Shown: piece after piece, positions 8,582-16,247 of the stretch
Layout of the letters: the number at the start of each line of letters is the position of its first letter
Position numbering within the stretch: the stretch's first letter is position 1
Assembly: GCF_007829875.1 (NCBI RefSeq)
Contig: NZ_VIWV01000001.1
Location: 496,001 to 560,000, forward strand
DNA: 64,000 nt
Reading direction: 5' to 3'
Source of the DNA: Streptomyces capillispiralis
GTDB taxonomy: Bacteria; Actinomycetota; Actinomycetes; Streptomycetales; Streptomycetaceae
Position numbers and translations under genes: made by a program
The notes under the pieces: generated by a model
Told to the model about the DNA's origin: nothing
Database searches by the model: none
The model's input: only the letters and a program-made list of their open reading frames with translations

Positions 8582-9208
8582 TCAGGCCGTGCGGCGGACG
8601 ATCAGGACGTGGTCGGTGACCTCGGCGGTGGTCCCGTCCGGTCCTGTCGCCGTCCGGCGGGGCGAGTCGGTCCGCTCGACCGTCCAGGCCGCCGGGTCCA
8701 GGGCGAGGTCGTCGGCGACCTCCCGCGGGCTCGGGTACCGGACGTCGGGGTCCTGGTTCCACGACCAGGGGGCGGTCGAGCCGTGGTCGACGACCAGCAG
8801 CCGCCCGCCCGGCCGCAGGGACCGCGCGGCCGTACGCAGCGCGGCCGCCCTGTCCAGGTCCAGGGGGGTGTGCAGGTAGTGGGCGCTGACCAGGTCGAAC
8901 GCGCCGTCCGGGAAGGAGTCGCCGAGGTCGTGCCGCCGGGCGGTGATCCGGTCGGCCAGGCCGTGGGCGGCGGCGAGGGCGGTGAGGCGCTCGACGGCGA
9001 CGGACGAGACGTCGACGGCGGTGACCCGCCACCCCTGGCGGGCGAGCCACAGCGCGTCGCCGCCGGCGCCGCAGCCGAGGTCCAGCACCTCGCCGGGCGG
9101 CAGGTCCGCGACGGTCTCGGTGAGGCGGGCGTTCGGCCGCGGATCGGTGGCCGCGGGCCGGGCCGCGTACACGCCGTCCCAGAATTCGAGCGCGTCGGTG
9201 GTACCCAT
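8582..9208 (-). CDS. class I SAM-dependent methyltransferase
   Basis: 208-residue methyltransferase. Motif I is VLDLGCGAGGDALWLARQGW (residues about 40-59), with an acidic loop VTAVDVSS and a post-motif region GGRLLVVDHG. It starts MGTTDALEFWDGVYAARP, resembling small thiopurine/tellurite-resistance-like methyltransferases. The substrate is unknown. An excellent RBS (aaggag) precedes the ATG at 9208. The stop is 14 nt from the convergent small charged gene. The open C-terminal frame of the broken flavodoxin gene ends at the same place as this start. Confidence 0.85.
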   Translation of the reverse strand: MGTTDALEFWDGVYAARPAATDPRPNARLTETVADLPPGEVLDLGCGAGGDALWLARQGWRVTAVDVSSVAVERLTALAAAHGLADRITARRHDLGDSFPDGAFDLVSAHYLHTPLDLDRAAALRTAARSLRPGGRLLVVDHGSTAPWSWNQDPDVRYPSPREVADDLALDPAAWTVERTDSPRRTATGPDGTTAEVTDHVLIVRRTA

Positions 9209-9983
9209 CAAGGGCTCCTTCTTCCTCGGAGGGGAAACGCGTCCGAGTCTCGCCCGGTCCCCTGTGATCCGGCACGCCGTGTTGCCGTTACGGCAACAAA
9301 GCCGTGGACCGCGCGCCCACGAGGAGCGCCTGCCGCCGGCGCGGGGGAGGTGCCGGCTCCTCGCGGCGGAGGGCCGAGGGGGCGGGCCGCCAGGGCCCGG
9401 GCGACGCCCAGCAGGTTGGCGGCCATGGCCCGGCCGGTCCTGCGGGACCAGTCGTGGCCGCTGCCGCCCTCGAGGAAGCTGGGTCCCGGGCCGGTCCCCT
9501 GGTTCCAGTAGGTCCACGCCTGACCCGGGATGGTGTAGCCGATGTCCTGCAGAGCGCCGGTGATCTCGCTGATCACATGGTGCGCGCCGTCCTCGTTGCC
9601 GGTGACGACGACCCCCGCCACCCGGTTGTAGGCCACCGGCCGCCCCTCGTCGTCCGTCTCGGACAGCATCGCGTCCATCCGCTCCAGGACCCTCCCCCGG
9701 AGGGGGCACCCCCAGCGACCGACGACGGCTGGCCGAGCCAGGTCGGCGAGGCCACGACGAGGATCTCCGAGGCGAGGAGCTTCGCGTGGACGTCCGGCCA
9801 GGCGTCGCCCGCGTGCACGGCCTCGCTGACCACGCCCGGCGCGATGTCCAGGTCCACCGCGCGCACGACGTCGACCTCCACGCCGTCCCCCTCCAGCCGT
9901 TCGGTGACGGTCCGCAGGAGTGCCTCGGTGTTCGATGTCTCCGGTGACTTCTTGAGGGTGCAGTTGATCGCCAGTGCCTTCAT
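9208..9983 (-). pseudogene. flavodoxin-family NAD(P)H-dependent oxidoreductase, disrupted by a palindromic insert
   Basis: The first part (9983 to about 9712) encodes a flavodoxin/NADPH-dependent FMN reductase N-terminus: MKALAINCTLKKSPETSNTE and ILVVASPTWLGQPSSV. The protein then continues in a different frame as VLERMDAMLSETDDEGRPVAYNRV, TGNEDGAHHV and QAWTYWNQGTGPGPSFLE, the standard second half of this family. The frame change falls at a GC-rich palindromic segment (about 9690-9712). Intact relatives would have about two codons there; the segment is about 17 nt longer than that, shifting the frame. As written the protein ends prematurely and the enzyme should be non-functional. Confidence 0.8.
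9690..9712. repeat. short GC-rich palindromic insert inside the flavodoxin gene
   Basis: The plus strand reads about five C, GGA, five G, then CA and five C: an imperfect palindrome in which CTCCCCC faces GGAGGGGG and GGGGGC faces ACCCCC. It sits between the conserved SSV and VLERMDAM segments of the disrupted protein. Similar short GC palindromes occur between genes in Streptomyces genomes from memory, but this was not checked. No second copy was seen in the window. Confidence 0.5.
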
Positions 9984-10062
9984 GCCGACATGGGGTACCC
10001 CGCGGACGGGCGGATGCCACGCGGACGGGGGTGTCCGTGGGCCGTCCGGGTACACGGGGCGC

Positions 10063-11076
10063 ATGAAGCACCCCAGTGAGGAACCCAGCCTGCCCGCACC
10101 GCGCGGTCCCCTCAGCGGCGCCGTCACGGACCGGCTGCGGGGCACCGGCCCCCTGCCGTCCGACGACGAGATCGCCGCCGCCCCCGTCTACGGCGACGAC
10201 CTCCAGCTCGCCCTGTACCTCTGCTACGAGCTGCACTACCGCGGGTTCGCGGGCGTGGCCCCGGAGCTGGAATGGGACCCGGAGCTGCTGCGCGTCCGCG
10301 GCGCCCTGGAGCGGCGCTTCCTCGCCGCGCTCCGCGCGGACGCGCACCGGCACGACCGGCTCGACGACGCGCTGGCCGACATCCTGGTGGAGCCGGTGGA
10401 CGGCACCGGTGTCAGCCACTTCCTGCGCGACAAGGGCGAGCTGTGGCACCTGCGCGAGTACGCCGCCCAGCGCTCCCTGTACCACCTCAAGGAGGCCGAC
10501 CCGCACGCCTGGGTGCTGCCCCGCCTGTGGGGGCGGGCGAAGGCTGCGATGGCGGCGGTGGAGTTCGACGAGTACGGCGGCGGACGGGCCGACCGCGTCC
10601 ACGCCGAGCTGTTCGCCGGCCTGATGAGGGACCTGGGGCTGGACACGACGTACGGCCGCTACCTGGACGCGGCCTGCGCCGAGCTGCTGGTCACGGTGAA
10701 CCTCATGTCCCTGTTCGGGCTGCACCGCTCCCTCCGGGGCGCTCTGGTGGGCCACTTCGCCACGGTCGAGATCACCTCCTCCCCCGGTTCCCGGCGGCTC
10801 GCGGAGGCGATGCGGCGGACGGGCGCGGGGCCCGCGGCCGTGCACTTCTACGACGAGCACGTCGAGGCGGACGCCGTGCACGAGCAGGTGGTGCGCCACG
10901 ACGTCATCGGCGGCCTGCTGGAGGCGGAGCCGCACCTGGAGGCGGACATCGCCTTCGGCGTGGACGCCACGGTGTTCGTCGAGGACCGGCTCGGCGACCG
11001 GCTGCTCGCCGACTGGAACGCGGGCCGGTCGTCCCTGCGTACACCCGAGGCCCGGGAGTTCACTCATACCTCCTGA
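10063..11076 (+). CDS. iron-containing redox enzyme family protein (heme-oxygenase-like di-iron fold)
   Basis: 337-residue protein of the actinobacterial iron-containing redox enzyme group. The last two thirds are all-helical with the likely metal-ligand segments HLKEADPHAW, MAAVEFDEYGGGR, HAELF and, later, FYDEHVEADAVHEQVV. Such HDO-fold proteins bind two irons and activate oxygen on varied substrates; the substrate here is unknown. ATG 10063 starts the first recognisable residues (MKHPSEEPS). It leads a three-gene plus-strand run with a HemK2-like methyltransferase and a CDGSH protein, a grouping I recall from other Streptomyces. Confidence 0.8.
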   Translation: MKHPSEEPSLPAPRGPLSGAVTDRLRGTGPLPSDDEIAAAPVYGDDLQLALYLCYELHYRGFAGVAPELEWDPELLRVRGALERRFLAALRADAHRHDRLDDALADILVEPVDGTGVSHFLRDKGELWHLREYAAQRSLYHLKEADPHAWVLPRLWGRAKAAMAAVEFDEYGGGRADRVHAELFAGLMRDLGLDTTYGRYLDAACAELLVTVNLMSLFGLHRSLRGALVGHFATVEITSSPGSRRLAEAMRRTGAGPAAVHFYDEHVEADAVHEQVVRHDVIGGLLEAEPHLEADIAFGVDATVFVEDRLGDRLLADWNAGRSSLRTPEAREFTHTS

Positions 11077-11098
11077 ACTCGGGGGTACCCGGTGGTCT

Positions 11099-11752
11099 GT
11101 GAAATCGCTGGTACCACCGGGCGTGTACGCCCCCCAGGAAGACACCGAGCTGCTGGCCGGTGCCCTGTTCGAGGAGCCGGTCCCGCCGGGCGCCGAGGTT
11201 CTCGACGTCGGAACCGGGTCGGGTGCCCTGGCCGTGGCGGCCGCCCGGCAGGGCGCCCGCGTCACCGCGGTCGACGTCTCGCGCCGGGCGGTGTGCGCGG
11301 CACGGCTGAACGCGCTGCGGGCCGGAGTGACCGTCCAGGTGCGGCGCGGGAACCTGTTCGCCCCGGTGCGGGGCCGGTCGTTCGACCTGATCCTCGCCAA
11401 TCCCCCGTACGTCCCCGCCCCCGGTGCGCACGGGCTGCCGCGGGGCCCGGCCCGGGCCTGGGACGCGGGCGGTGACGGGCGGCTGGTGCTGGACCGGATC
11501 TGCCGGGAGGCTCCCGCGCTGCTGCGGCCCGGTGGTGTGCTGCTGCTGGTGCAGTCGGCCCTCAGCGATCCCGAGCTGACGCTCGCCCGGCTGCGGGAGG
11601 CGGGGATGAAGGCCGCGGTGACGCGGCGCCGCCGCATCGCGTTCGGTCCGGTGCTGCGGAGCCGGGAACGCTGGCTGCGGGAGCGCGGGCTGCTGACCGC
11701 GACGGAGAACAGGGAAGAGCTGGTGGTGGTCCGTGCCGAACTCCCCGTCTGA
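11099..11752 (+). CDS. HemK2/MTQ2-like protein methyltransferase
   Basis: 217-residue class I methyltransferase. Motif I is EVLDVGTGSGALAVAAARQGA and the catalytic NPPY motif, in FDLILANPPYVPAP, is diagnostic of N5-glutamine methyltransferases of the HemK/MTQ2 type. Those act on GGQ release factors, although actinobacterial paralogues may have other substrates. The GTG start is 22 nt after the redox enzyme stop. The C-terminus overlaps the next gene by 20 nt. Confidence 0.85.
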   Translation: MKSLVPPGVYAPQEDTELLAGALFEEPVPPGAEVLDVGTGSGALAVAAARQGARVTAVDVSRRAVCAARLNALRAGVTVQVRRGNLFAPVRGRSFDLILANPPYVPAPGAHGLPRGPARAWDAGGDGRLVLDRICREAPALLRPGGVLLLVQSALSDPELTLARLREAGMKAAVTRRRRIAFGPVLRSRERWLRERGLLTATENREELVVVRAELPV

Positions 11753-11930
11753 CACCCCTCGACGCGTCACCCTCCGGCGCAAGGGGCCCCTGCTGGTGGA
11801 GGGGCCGGTGGAGGTGGAGCTGGAGGACGGCTCGGTGGTGTCCTGCGACCGCTTCCGGGTGGCCCTGTGCACCTGTCGCCGCAGCCGGCGCTACCCCTGG
11901 TGCGACACGAGTCACCGCGACCGGGCGTGA
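11733..11930 (+). CDS. CDGSH iron-sulfur domain protein
   Basis: 65-residue protein with one CDGSH motif, CTCRRSRRYPWCDTSH, giving the three Cys and one His that hold a [2Fe-2S] cluster. These proteins are electron-transfer or redox-sensing proteins related to mitoNEET. The GTG start overlaps the methyltransferase end by 20 nt, indicating coupled translation. Position behind an iron redox enzyme suggests it might supply electrons to it; this is inference. Confidence 0.88.
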   Translation: MPNSPSDTPRRVTLRRKGPLLVEGPVEVELEDGSVVSCDRFRVALCTCRRSRRYPWCDTSHRDRA

Positions 11931-11932
11931 GA

Positions 11933-11960
11933 CCGGCCTCCCGCCGGAGCGGGAGGCCGG
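11933..11960 (+). terminator. terminator hairpin after the CDGSH gene
   Basis: A perfect 11-bp stem, CCGGCCTCCCG (11933-11943) and CGGGAGGCCGG (11950-11960), with a 6-nt loop, starts 3 nt after the stop. There is no T-tract, as usual in Streptomyces. Confidence 0.7.
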
Positions 11961-11967
11961 GAAGCCC

Positions 11968-12006
11968 GGAGGCCGGCGGGCGGCCCCACTCCGCCCGCCG
12001 GCCTCC
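11968..12006. terminator. 16-bp bidirectional terminator between convergent genes
   Basis: A perfect 16-bp stem (11968-11983 with 11991-12006) and a 7-nt loop CCCCACT lies between the plus-strand CDGSH gene and the minus-strand SSI gene. It is well placed to stop transcription from both sides. Confidence 0.8.
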
Positions 12007-12095
12007 CTGTGCGGGACCGCACGTTCCGCGAGAGGGCTCGCACTCCCCAAGTCTGCGAGCCGCCGCGCGGTCACGGGAACCGTGCGATCCCGGTC

Positions 12096-12533
12096 TCAGA
12101 ACGTGAAGACGCTCGAACCGTGAGCGTTCATCACGCACGTGTTGGAGAAGATCCGCTCGTAGGACACGCGCTGCCCCTGCCACACGCCGTCGACCGTGAC
12201 GACGACCGGGTCGTACTGCTTGGTGCAGAAGACGCCCTCTCTCATGGTCAGGGCCTCCAGGTCGCCGTCGACGCCGTTCAGGTCCGCGCAGGCCGACGCG
12301 GCGGCCGGGTGGGTGCCCGAGGGCCCCGGGGCGCAGGCCAGGGTGACCGCCCGTTCGGGCGCGGCGGTGGCCGCGCTGTCGCCGTGGGCCAGGGTGAGCA
12401 CCAGGGCCGAGGGGGCGTAGAGCGCTGACGGGGCGGTGCCCGGGGTGGCCGACGCCGTGGCCCCGTACAGGGGTGCGCAGACGGCTGCGGCCGTGAGGCC
12501 GAGGGTGGTGGCCCAGCGCGCGGTGTTCCGCAT
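12096..12533 (-). CDS. secreted subtilisin-inhibitor (SSI) family protease inhibitor
   Basis: 145-residue secreted protein. An N-terminal signal peptide ([21 protein letters not shown]) is followed by a mature SSI fold: [39 protein letters not shown] and [20 protein letters not shown]. Four conserved Cys should form two disulfides. Aligning CTKQYDPV with CPMVYDPV of S. albogriseolus SSI puts Lys at the reactive P1 site, so it should inhibit trypsin-like as well as subtilisin-like proteases. ATG 12533 is preferred over 12542 because ggaagg lies 9 nt upstream of it and directly abuts the other. Confidence 0.9.
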   Translation of the reverse strand: MRNTARWATTLGLTAAAVCAPLYGATASATPGTAPSALYAPSALVLTLAHGDSAATAAPERAVTLACAPGPSGTHPAAASACADLNGVDGDLEALTMREGVFCTKQYDPVVVTVDGVWQGQRVSYERIFSNTCVMNAHGSSVFTF

Positions 12534-12857
12534 TGTGTGCATCCTTCCGCTCGTGAAGACGAGTCGCCGGCCCGTGCTCGGTCGGTGCCGAACCGGCGAG
12601 CGGGAGTCTGCCGAGTCCGCGCCGGAAACACACGTCGACCCTGCGGATTTCAGTAACCTTGCGTGTTGAATCAGTGGCGCGAAGTGACGGAACGAGGGGC
12701 CCACGGCCCGGCAACTGGGCGGCGGCCGCATATGCGAAGTGGCCAGATGGCCGAAAACCCCCTGCTCGGCAATCGGCCTGAAACATTCCGATTCTGCTGT
12801 GGGCAGACCGTTCGACGATCCCTTGCGTTCATGGAATGCACGGGTAATGGTCATTAC
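12534..12857. other. divergent intergenic region (324 nt)
   Basis: It holds the promoters of the SSI gene and the 12858 gene. It is less GC-rich than its neighbours between 12640 and 12857. No further gene is supported. The frame open from 12663 into the 12858 gene shows no conserved residues before Met 12858. Confidence 0.6.
12844..12857. promoter_or_regulatory. palindrome abutting the start codon of the 12858 gene
   Basis: GTAATG-GT-CATTAC ends immediately before the ATG. A protein binding there would block initiation, and the site could overlap a -10 element of a leaderless promoter. Given the DNA-binding look of the downstream product, autoregulation is possible. Confidence 0.45.
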
Positions 12858-13412
12858 ATGATTACGAGCGAACAGAGGGAGCAGCTGCGGGGCTGGTTCG
12901 CGGGCCGGCTCCCCGACGGTCTCTTCGAGGAACTGGCCGAACTCACCGTCGACCGCGAGGAGATCACGGTGATCGGCCGGATCCCCGGTCCCCGGCCGGC
13001 CGAGGGCGCCTCGGCGGCCGAACGGGAAGCGGCGGTCGAGGGCCGCATCCAGGAGTTCCGGGAGCGCACCCGGGACGACCGGATCGCGGTCGCCCGGGAC
13101 GCCGAGCACCGCTTCGGGCGGAAGGTCTCCTGGGGCGTGGAGTGCGAGGGCCGACGCGCCCTGTTCACGCACGTGGCCGCGCCCGTCATGACCCGGCTGC
13201 GGCAGCCGGAGCGCCAGGTCCTCGACACCCTCATCGCCGGCGGGGTGGCCCGCAGCCGCAGCGACGCGCTGGCCTGGTGCGTGCGGCTGGTCCAGCGGCA
13301 CACCGACGACTGGCTCACCGAACTGCGCGAGTCCCTGGAGCACGTCCAGCGGGTGCGGGCCCAGGGGCCGGACGGCGAGCCGCGGGAGGACGGATCCGCC
13401 GACGGCGGGTGA
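12858..13412 (+). CDS. hypothetical protein, possible ribbon-helix-helix-like C-terminus
   Basis: 184-residue cytoplasmic protein of unknown function. The N-terminal half starts [20 protein letters not shown] and contains a charged helical stretch ([36 protein letters not shown], described in two parts: about 60-95). The C-terminal part, [18 protein letters not shown], resembles the helix pair of RHH antitoxins and regulators but this is not certain. Met 12858 follows a palindrome directly, suggesting a leaderless, self-regulated transcript. Earlier in-frame starts lie in non-conserved intergenic sequence. Confidence 0.65.
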   Translation: MITSEQREQLRGWFAGRLPDGLFEELAELTVDREEITVIGRIPGPRPAEGASAAEREAAVEGRIQEFRERTRDDRIAVARDAEHRFGRKVSWGVECEGRRALFTHVAAPVMTRLRQPERQVLDTLIAGGVARSRSDALAWCVRLVQRHTDDWLTELRESLEHVQRVRAQGPDGEPREDGSADGG

Positions 13413-13594
13413 GCCGCGCTGTCAGTGGACCGTTGAGGTCGAGGTGACCGAGACCGTGCCTGCCGAGCCCGTCTCCGACCGCGATGACCGGCGCCGCGCC
13501 GGCCGCCACTGCCTGCGCTCGCTTCCTGGGCGAAGCCGGTGCACACGCCCGAATGCCCCTTGGCGACGCGCCGCCCGGAGCAGCCGCGCCCCGC

Positions 13595-14968
13595 TCAGCC
13601 GGGGTCCCGCACGCCCGCGTCCGTCCGCCCGCTTCGCCGCGCGGCGCCGACCGCGCCGAGCACCATGCCGACGGCCACGATCATCAGTCCGCGCAACCAC
13701 ACCTCCGCCTCGATCTGCGTGGCCAGCAGGACGCAGGAGGCGATGCCCAGTACCGGCAGTACGGTCGGCGTCCGGAAGTGGTCGGCTTCGCCGGCGTCGC
13801 GGCGCAGTACCAGCACCGCCGTGTTGACCATGAGGAAGACGATCAGCAGCAACAGCACCAGGGTGGACGCGAGGGTGGCGACGCTGCCGGTGAGTGCGAG
13901 GAGCATCGCCGGCAGCGTGGTGACCGCGATCGCGGCCCACGGCGTACGGCGGCCCGGCAGGACCTCGGTCAGTGCGGCGGGCAGCAGCCCGTCCCTCGCC
14001 ATGCCGTAGGCCAGGCGGGAGGACATGATGCCGGTGAGCAGCGCGCCGTTGGCCACGGCTACGAGTGCTATGGCGCTGAACAGGCGGGTCGGCACGCCGC
14101 CCGCCTCCTCCACGACCTCCAGCAGGGGGCCGCTCGACTCGGCCAGCCGGGCGGTCGGTACCGCGGCGGACGCGGCGATGCCCACCAGGACGTACACGGC
14201 CCCGGCGGTGGCGAGGGCGCCGAACAGGGCGCGCGGGTAGGAGCGCCGCGGGTCGCGGGTCTCCTCGGCGACGTTGACGGAGGTCTCGAACCCGACGAAG
14301 GAGTAGTAGGCCAGTACCGAGCCGCTCAGCACGGCCGCGGACGCGCCCTTCTCCGGCGTGCCCAGCTGCGTGAGCCGCCCGACGTCGCCGTCGCCGCGCA
14401 GCAGCAGCCACGCGCCGAGGGCGACGACGACGATCAGTCCGCCCACCTCGACGACGGTGGCGACGACGTTGGCGCGGGTCGACTCCTTGATGCCCCGCGC
14501 GTTGACCAGGGCGAGCAGGGCCAGGAACAGGACGGCGACGAACCCCACGGGCAGGGTCACGAAGGCGGACAGGTAGTCGCCGCCGAAGCCGCGGGCGAGT
14601 GCGGCCACGGACACGATGCCGGCGGCCAGCATGCAGAAGCCCGCGACGAATCCGGCGAACGGCCCGAACGCGCGGGTGGTGTAGTGGGAGGCTCCGCCGG
14701 CGCGCGGGTACTTCGTCGCCAGCTCGGCGTAGGAGGCGGCGGTCAGCAGCGCCAGCAGCAGCGCGACGACCAGCGGGAGCCACACCGCTCCCCCGGCGTC
14801 GGCCGCGACCTGCCCGACCAGGACGTAGACACCGGCGCCGAGCACGTCGCCCAGGATGAAGAAGTACAGCAGCGGGGTCGTCAGCGCGCGCTTGAGCGCC
14901 GTGCCCTCCGGCGCCGCTCCCCGGCCCGACGATTCCGTCAACGCCCTGTTCCCGCCGTCTCTCGCCAT
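13595..14968 (-). CDS. APC-superfamily amino acid permease
   Basis: 457-residue integral membrane protein with about 12 hydrophobic helices. The unwound first-helix motif GDVLGAGVYVLVG (residues about 40-52) and FVGFETSVNVAEETRDPRRSYPR in helix 6 and the following loop are typical of APC transporters of the cationic or general amino acid type. Substrate is not determinable. ATG 14968 is preceded by gaggcgg. The gene converges with the 12858 gene; a 182-nt spacer without any recognised gene separates them. Confidence 0.88.
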   Translation of the reverse strand: MARDGGNRALTESSGRGAAPEGTALKRALTTPLLYFFILGDVLGAGVYVLVGQVAADAGGAVWLPLVVALLLALLTAASYAELATKYPRAGGASHYTTRAFGPFAGFVAGFCMLAAGIVSVAALARGFGGDYLSAFVTLPVGFVAVLFLALLALVNARGIKESTRANVVATVVEVGGLIVVVALGAWLLLRGDGDVGRLTQLGTPEKGASAAVLSGSVLAYYSFVGFETSVNVAEETRDPRRSYPRALFGALATAGAVYVLVGIAASAAVPTARLAESSGPLLEVVEEAGGVPTRLFSAIALVAVANGALLTGIMSSRLAYGMARDGLLPAALTEVLPGRRTPWAAIAVTTLPAMLLALTGSVATLASTLVLLLLIVFLMVNTAVLVLRRDAGEADHFRTPTVLPVLGIASCVLLATQIEAEVWLRGLMIVAVGMVLGAVGAARRSGRTDAGVRDPG

Positions 14969-15322
14969 ACCGCCTCGTGTCCCCCGAACCACGGGATGCA
15001 CGCTCGGCACCTGTTCACCGCTCTGCTGGGGCATTGCCGGACGGATGGGCCGAGACTTCCGTGATCTGCGCGGGGAGCGGTGAGGCGCACCGGGTCGCAT
15101 ACGCGCCAATGTCGGCTTCGGGCGCCGTGGAGGCGGTCGGCGTCCTCCGGCCCACAGCAGTGCCTTCACCCGCGCCGATCACCTGGGCGATTGCACATCC
15201 CGCCAGACCTTCACACTTCCACCACGCTTCCATCACGTCGCGCATACTTCCAGCCGAGCACCCCTCACCCCCGGCCCCGTGGGGCAGACGCTGCGCCCGG
15301 GCCCTGCCTAGCCTCCCTGGCC
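14969..15322. other. divergent intergenic region (354 nt)
   Basis: This segment separates the minus-strand permease from the plus-strand secreted protein. It carries their promoters and no supported gene. The open frames crossing it lack any conserved feature. Confidence 0.55.
15285..15314 (+). promoter_or_regulatory. candidate promoter of the secreted protein gene
   Basis: CAGACG (15285-15290) and TAGCCT (15309-15314) are 18 nt apart, with the ATG 8 nt after the -10. This fits a leaderless mRNA, in line with the absence of any RBS before 15323. The -35 match is partial. Confidence 0.4.
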
Positions 15323-15850
15323 ATGCGATCACCCCTGATGAGACGTTTCGGTCTCGGTGCCGTCCTCGCCCTCTTCCTCGCCGTGTTCGGCCTGGCCCCC
15401 AGCGCGAGCGCGGCCGACCCGGCGCCGGCCGAACTGACCTTCGCCACCGACAGCGCCACCACCACGCCCGGCGGCACGGTCAACCTGTCGATGACCCTCA
15501 CGAACAACAACACCTACGACATCTGGTTCGTGTACCAGACGATCGAGCCGACCTGGCTGACCACGCAGCGCCCCGACCTGAAGTACGGCTTCTCCGGCTG
15601 CACCCTGGCCACCGCGAACGGCGCCACGCCCTGTTCGGGGACCGGCCCGGCCGACCTCGGCGGCAACTACGGCACCACCGTCCCGCCCGGCCAGAGCCGT
15701 ACGGTCACCCTGAAGCTGGACATCTCCGCCGACTCCGGCTGCAACGGCAACATCGGTTTCTACTCGTACTTCTACGCCGAGTTCAGCGACTCCACGAACA
15801 TCAGCGGCGGCCCGGTCCACACGCCCGTGACACGCGTGCTCTGCGCCTGA
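15323..15850 (+). CDS. secreted hypothetical protein with immunoglobulin-like beta domain
   Basis: 175-residue exported protein. The signal peptide (FGLGAVLALFLAVFGLAPSASA) is cleaved before ADPAPAELTF. The mature part reads like a beta-sandwich repeat domain of the DUF11/NEW3 type: TTTPGGTVNLSMTLTNNNTYDIWF and VPPGQSRTVTLKLDI. It has four Cys that could form disulfides. No enzymatic motif. It is rich in Thr, Ser, Asn and Gly. It lies upstream of the exopolysaccharide operon but is separated by a terminator, so a functional tie is only possible. Met 15338 is an alternative start. Confidence 0.75.
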   Translation: MRSPLMRRFGLGAVLALFLAVFGLAPSASAADPAPAELTFATDSATTTPGGTVNLSMTLTNNNTYDIWFVYQTIEPTWLTTQRPDLKYGFSGCTLATANGATPCSGTGPADLGGNYGTTVPPGQSRTVTLKLDISADSGCNGNIGFYSYFYAEFSDSTNISGGPVHTPVTRVLCA

Positions 15851-15932
15851 CGCGCCCCCGAGGAGCCGGGCACACGTGACCTGAAAGTCGCCCTGCCCCG
15901 CTTCTCCCACCGCCTGGACCACTGTCACGACA

Positions 15933-15959
15933 ACCGGCGGGCCCCAGCGGCCCGCCGGT
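15933..15959 (+). terminator. terminator after the secreted protein gene
   Basis: ACCGGCGGGCC (15933-15943), loop CCAGC, GGCCCGCCGGT (15949-15959): a perfect 11-bp stem about 83 nt after the stop codon. Confidence 0.7.
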
Positions 15960-16112
15960 GCGCGGCGCAGCGGCCCGGGCCAGCGACGAAGCCCTCGCAC
16001 CCGCCACGCCCGGACCGCCCGGCGCCCGGCAGCGATTCCATCCACCCTCCGGAATCACCCCGTTCGGCACCTGCGCTTTTTCGTCACGTTTCACAACACG
16101 ACCTCGAAACCC

Positions 16113-16150
16113 TCACACAGACCCCACCATGTGACGCGACGGATGTGTGA
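16113..16150. promoter_or_regulatory. inverted repeat upstream of the exopolysaccharide operon
   Basis: TCACACA and TGTGTGA arms, 7 bp each and 24 nt apart, about 100 nt before the first gene. They could be an operator for an unknown regulator. This is not a standard CRP spacing. Confidence 0.3.
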
Positions 16151-16247
16151 CGAACCGGCTTCTGAGGGGGACGCCGGCGGCACGCAAGGGGGTGCGTCCG
16201 CTCCACGGGAGCCGTGCTCATCCCTGCCCGGGAGGGGACTTCACCGC

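Larger units (their letters stand above)
15851..16247. other. intergenic region upstream of the exopolysaccharide operon (397 nt)
   Basis: It holds the terminator at 15933-15959 and the presumed promoter and control region of the deacetylase-led operon. It contains an inverted repeat, TCACACA (16113-16119) and TGTGTGA (16144-16150), 24 nt apart, and a nearby TGTGA. No gene is supported. Confidence 0.5.

Noticed and set aside
9304..10062. Extended N-terminus of the iron redox enzyme gene
   Set aside because: The frame is open upstream, but it crosses the divergent flavodoxin gene, has no conserved residues and no RBS. Met 10063 starts the recognisable protein.
16113..16150. CRP-type site before the exopolysaccharide operon
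   Set aside because: The half-sites are inverted relative to the usual TGTGA-N6-TCACA and too far apart (24 nt). It was kept only as an unspecified inverted repeat.
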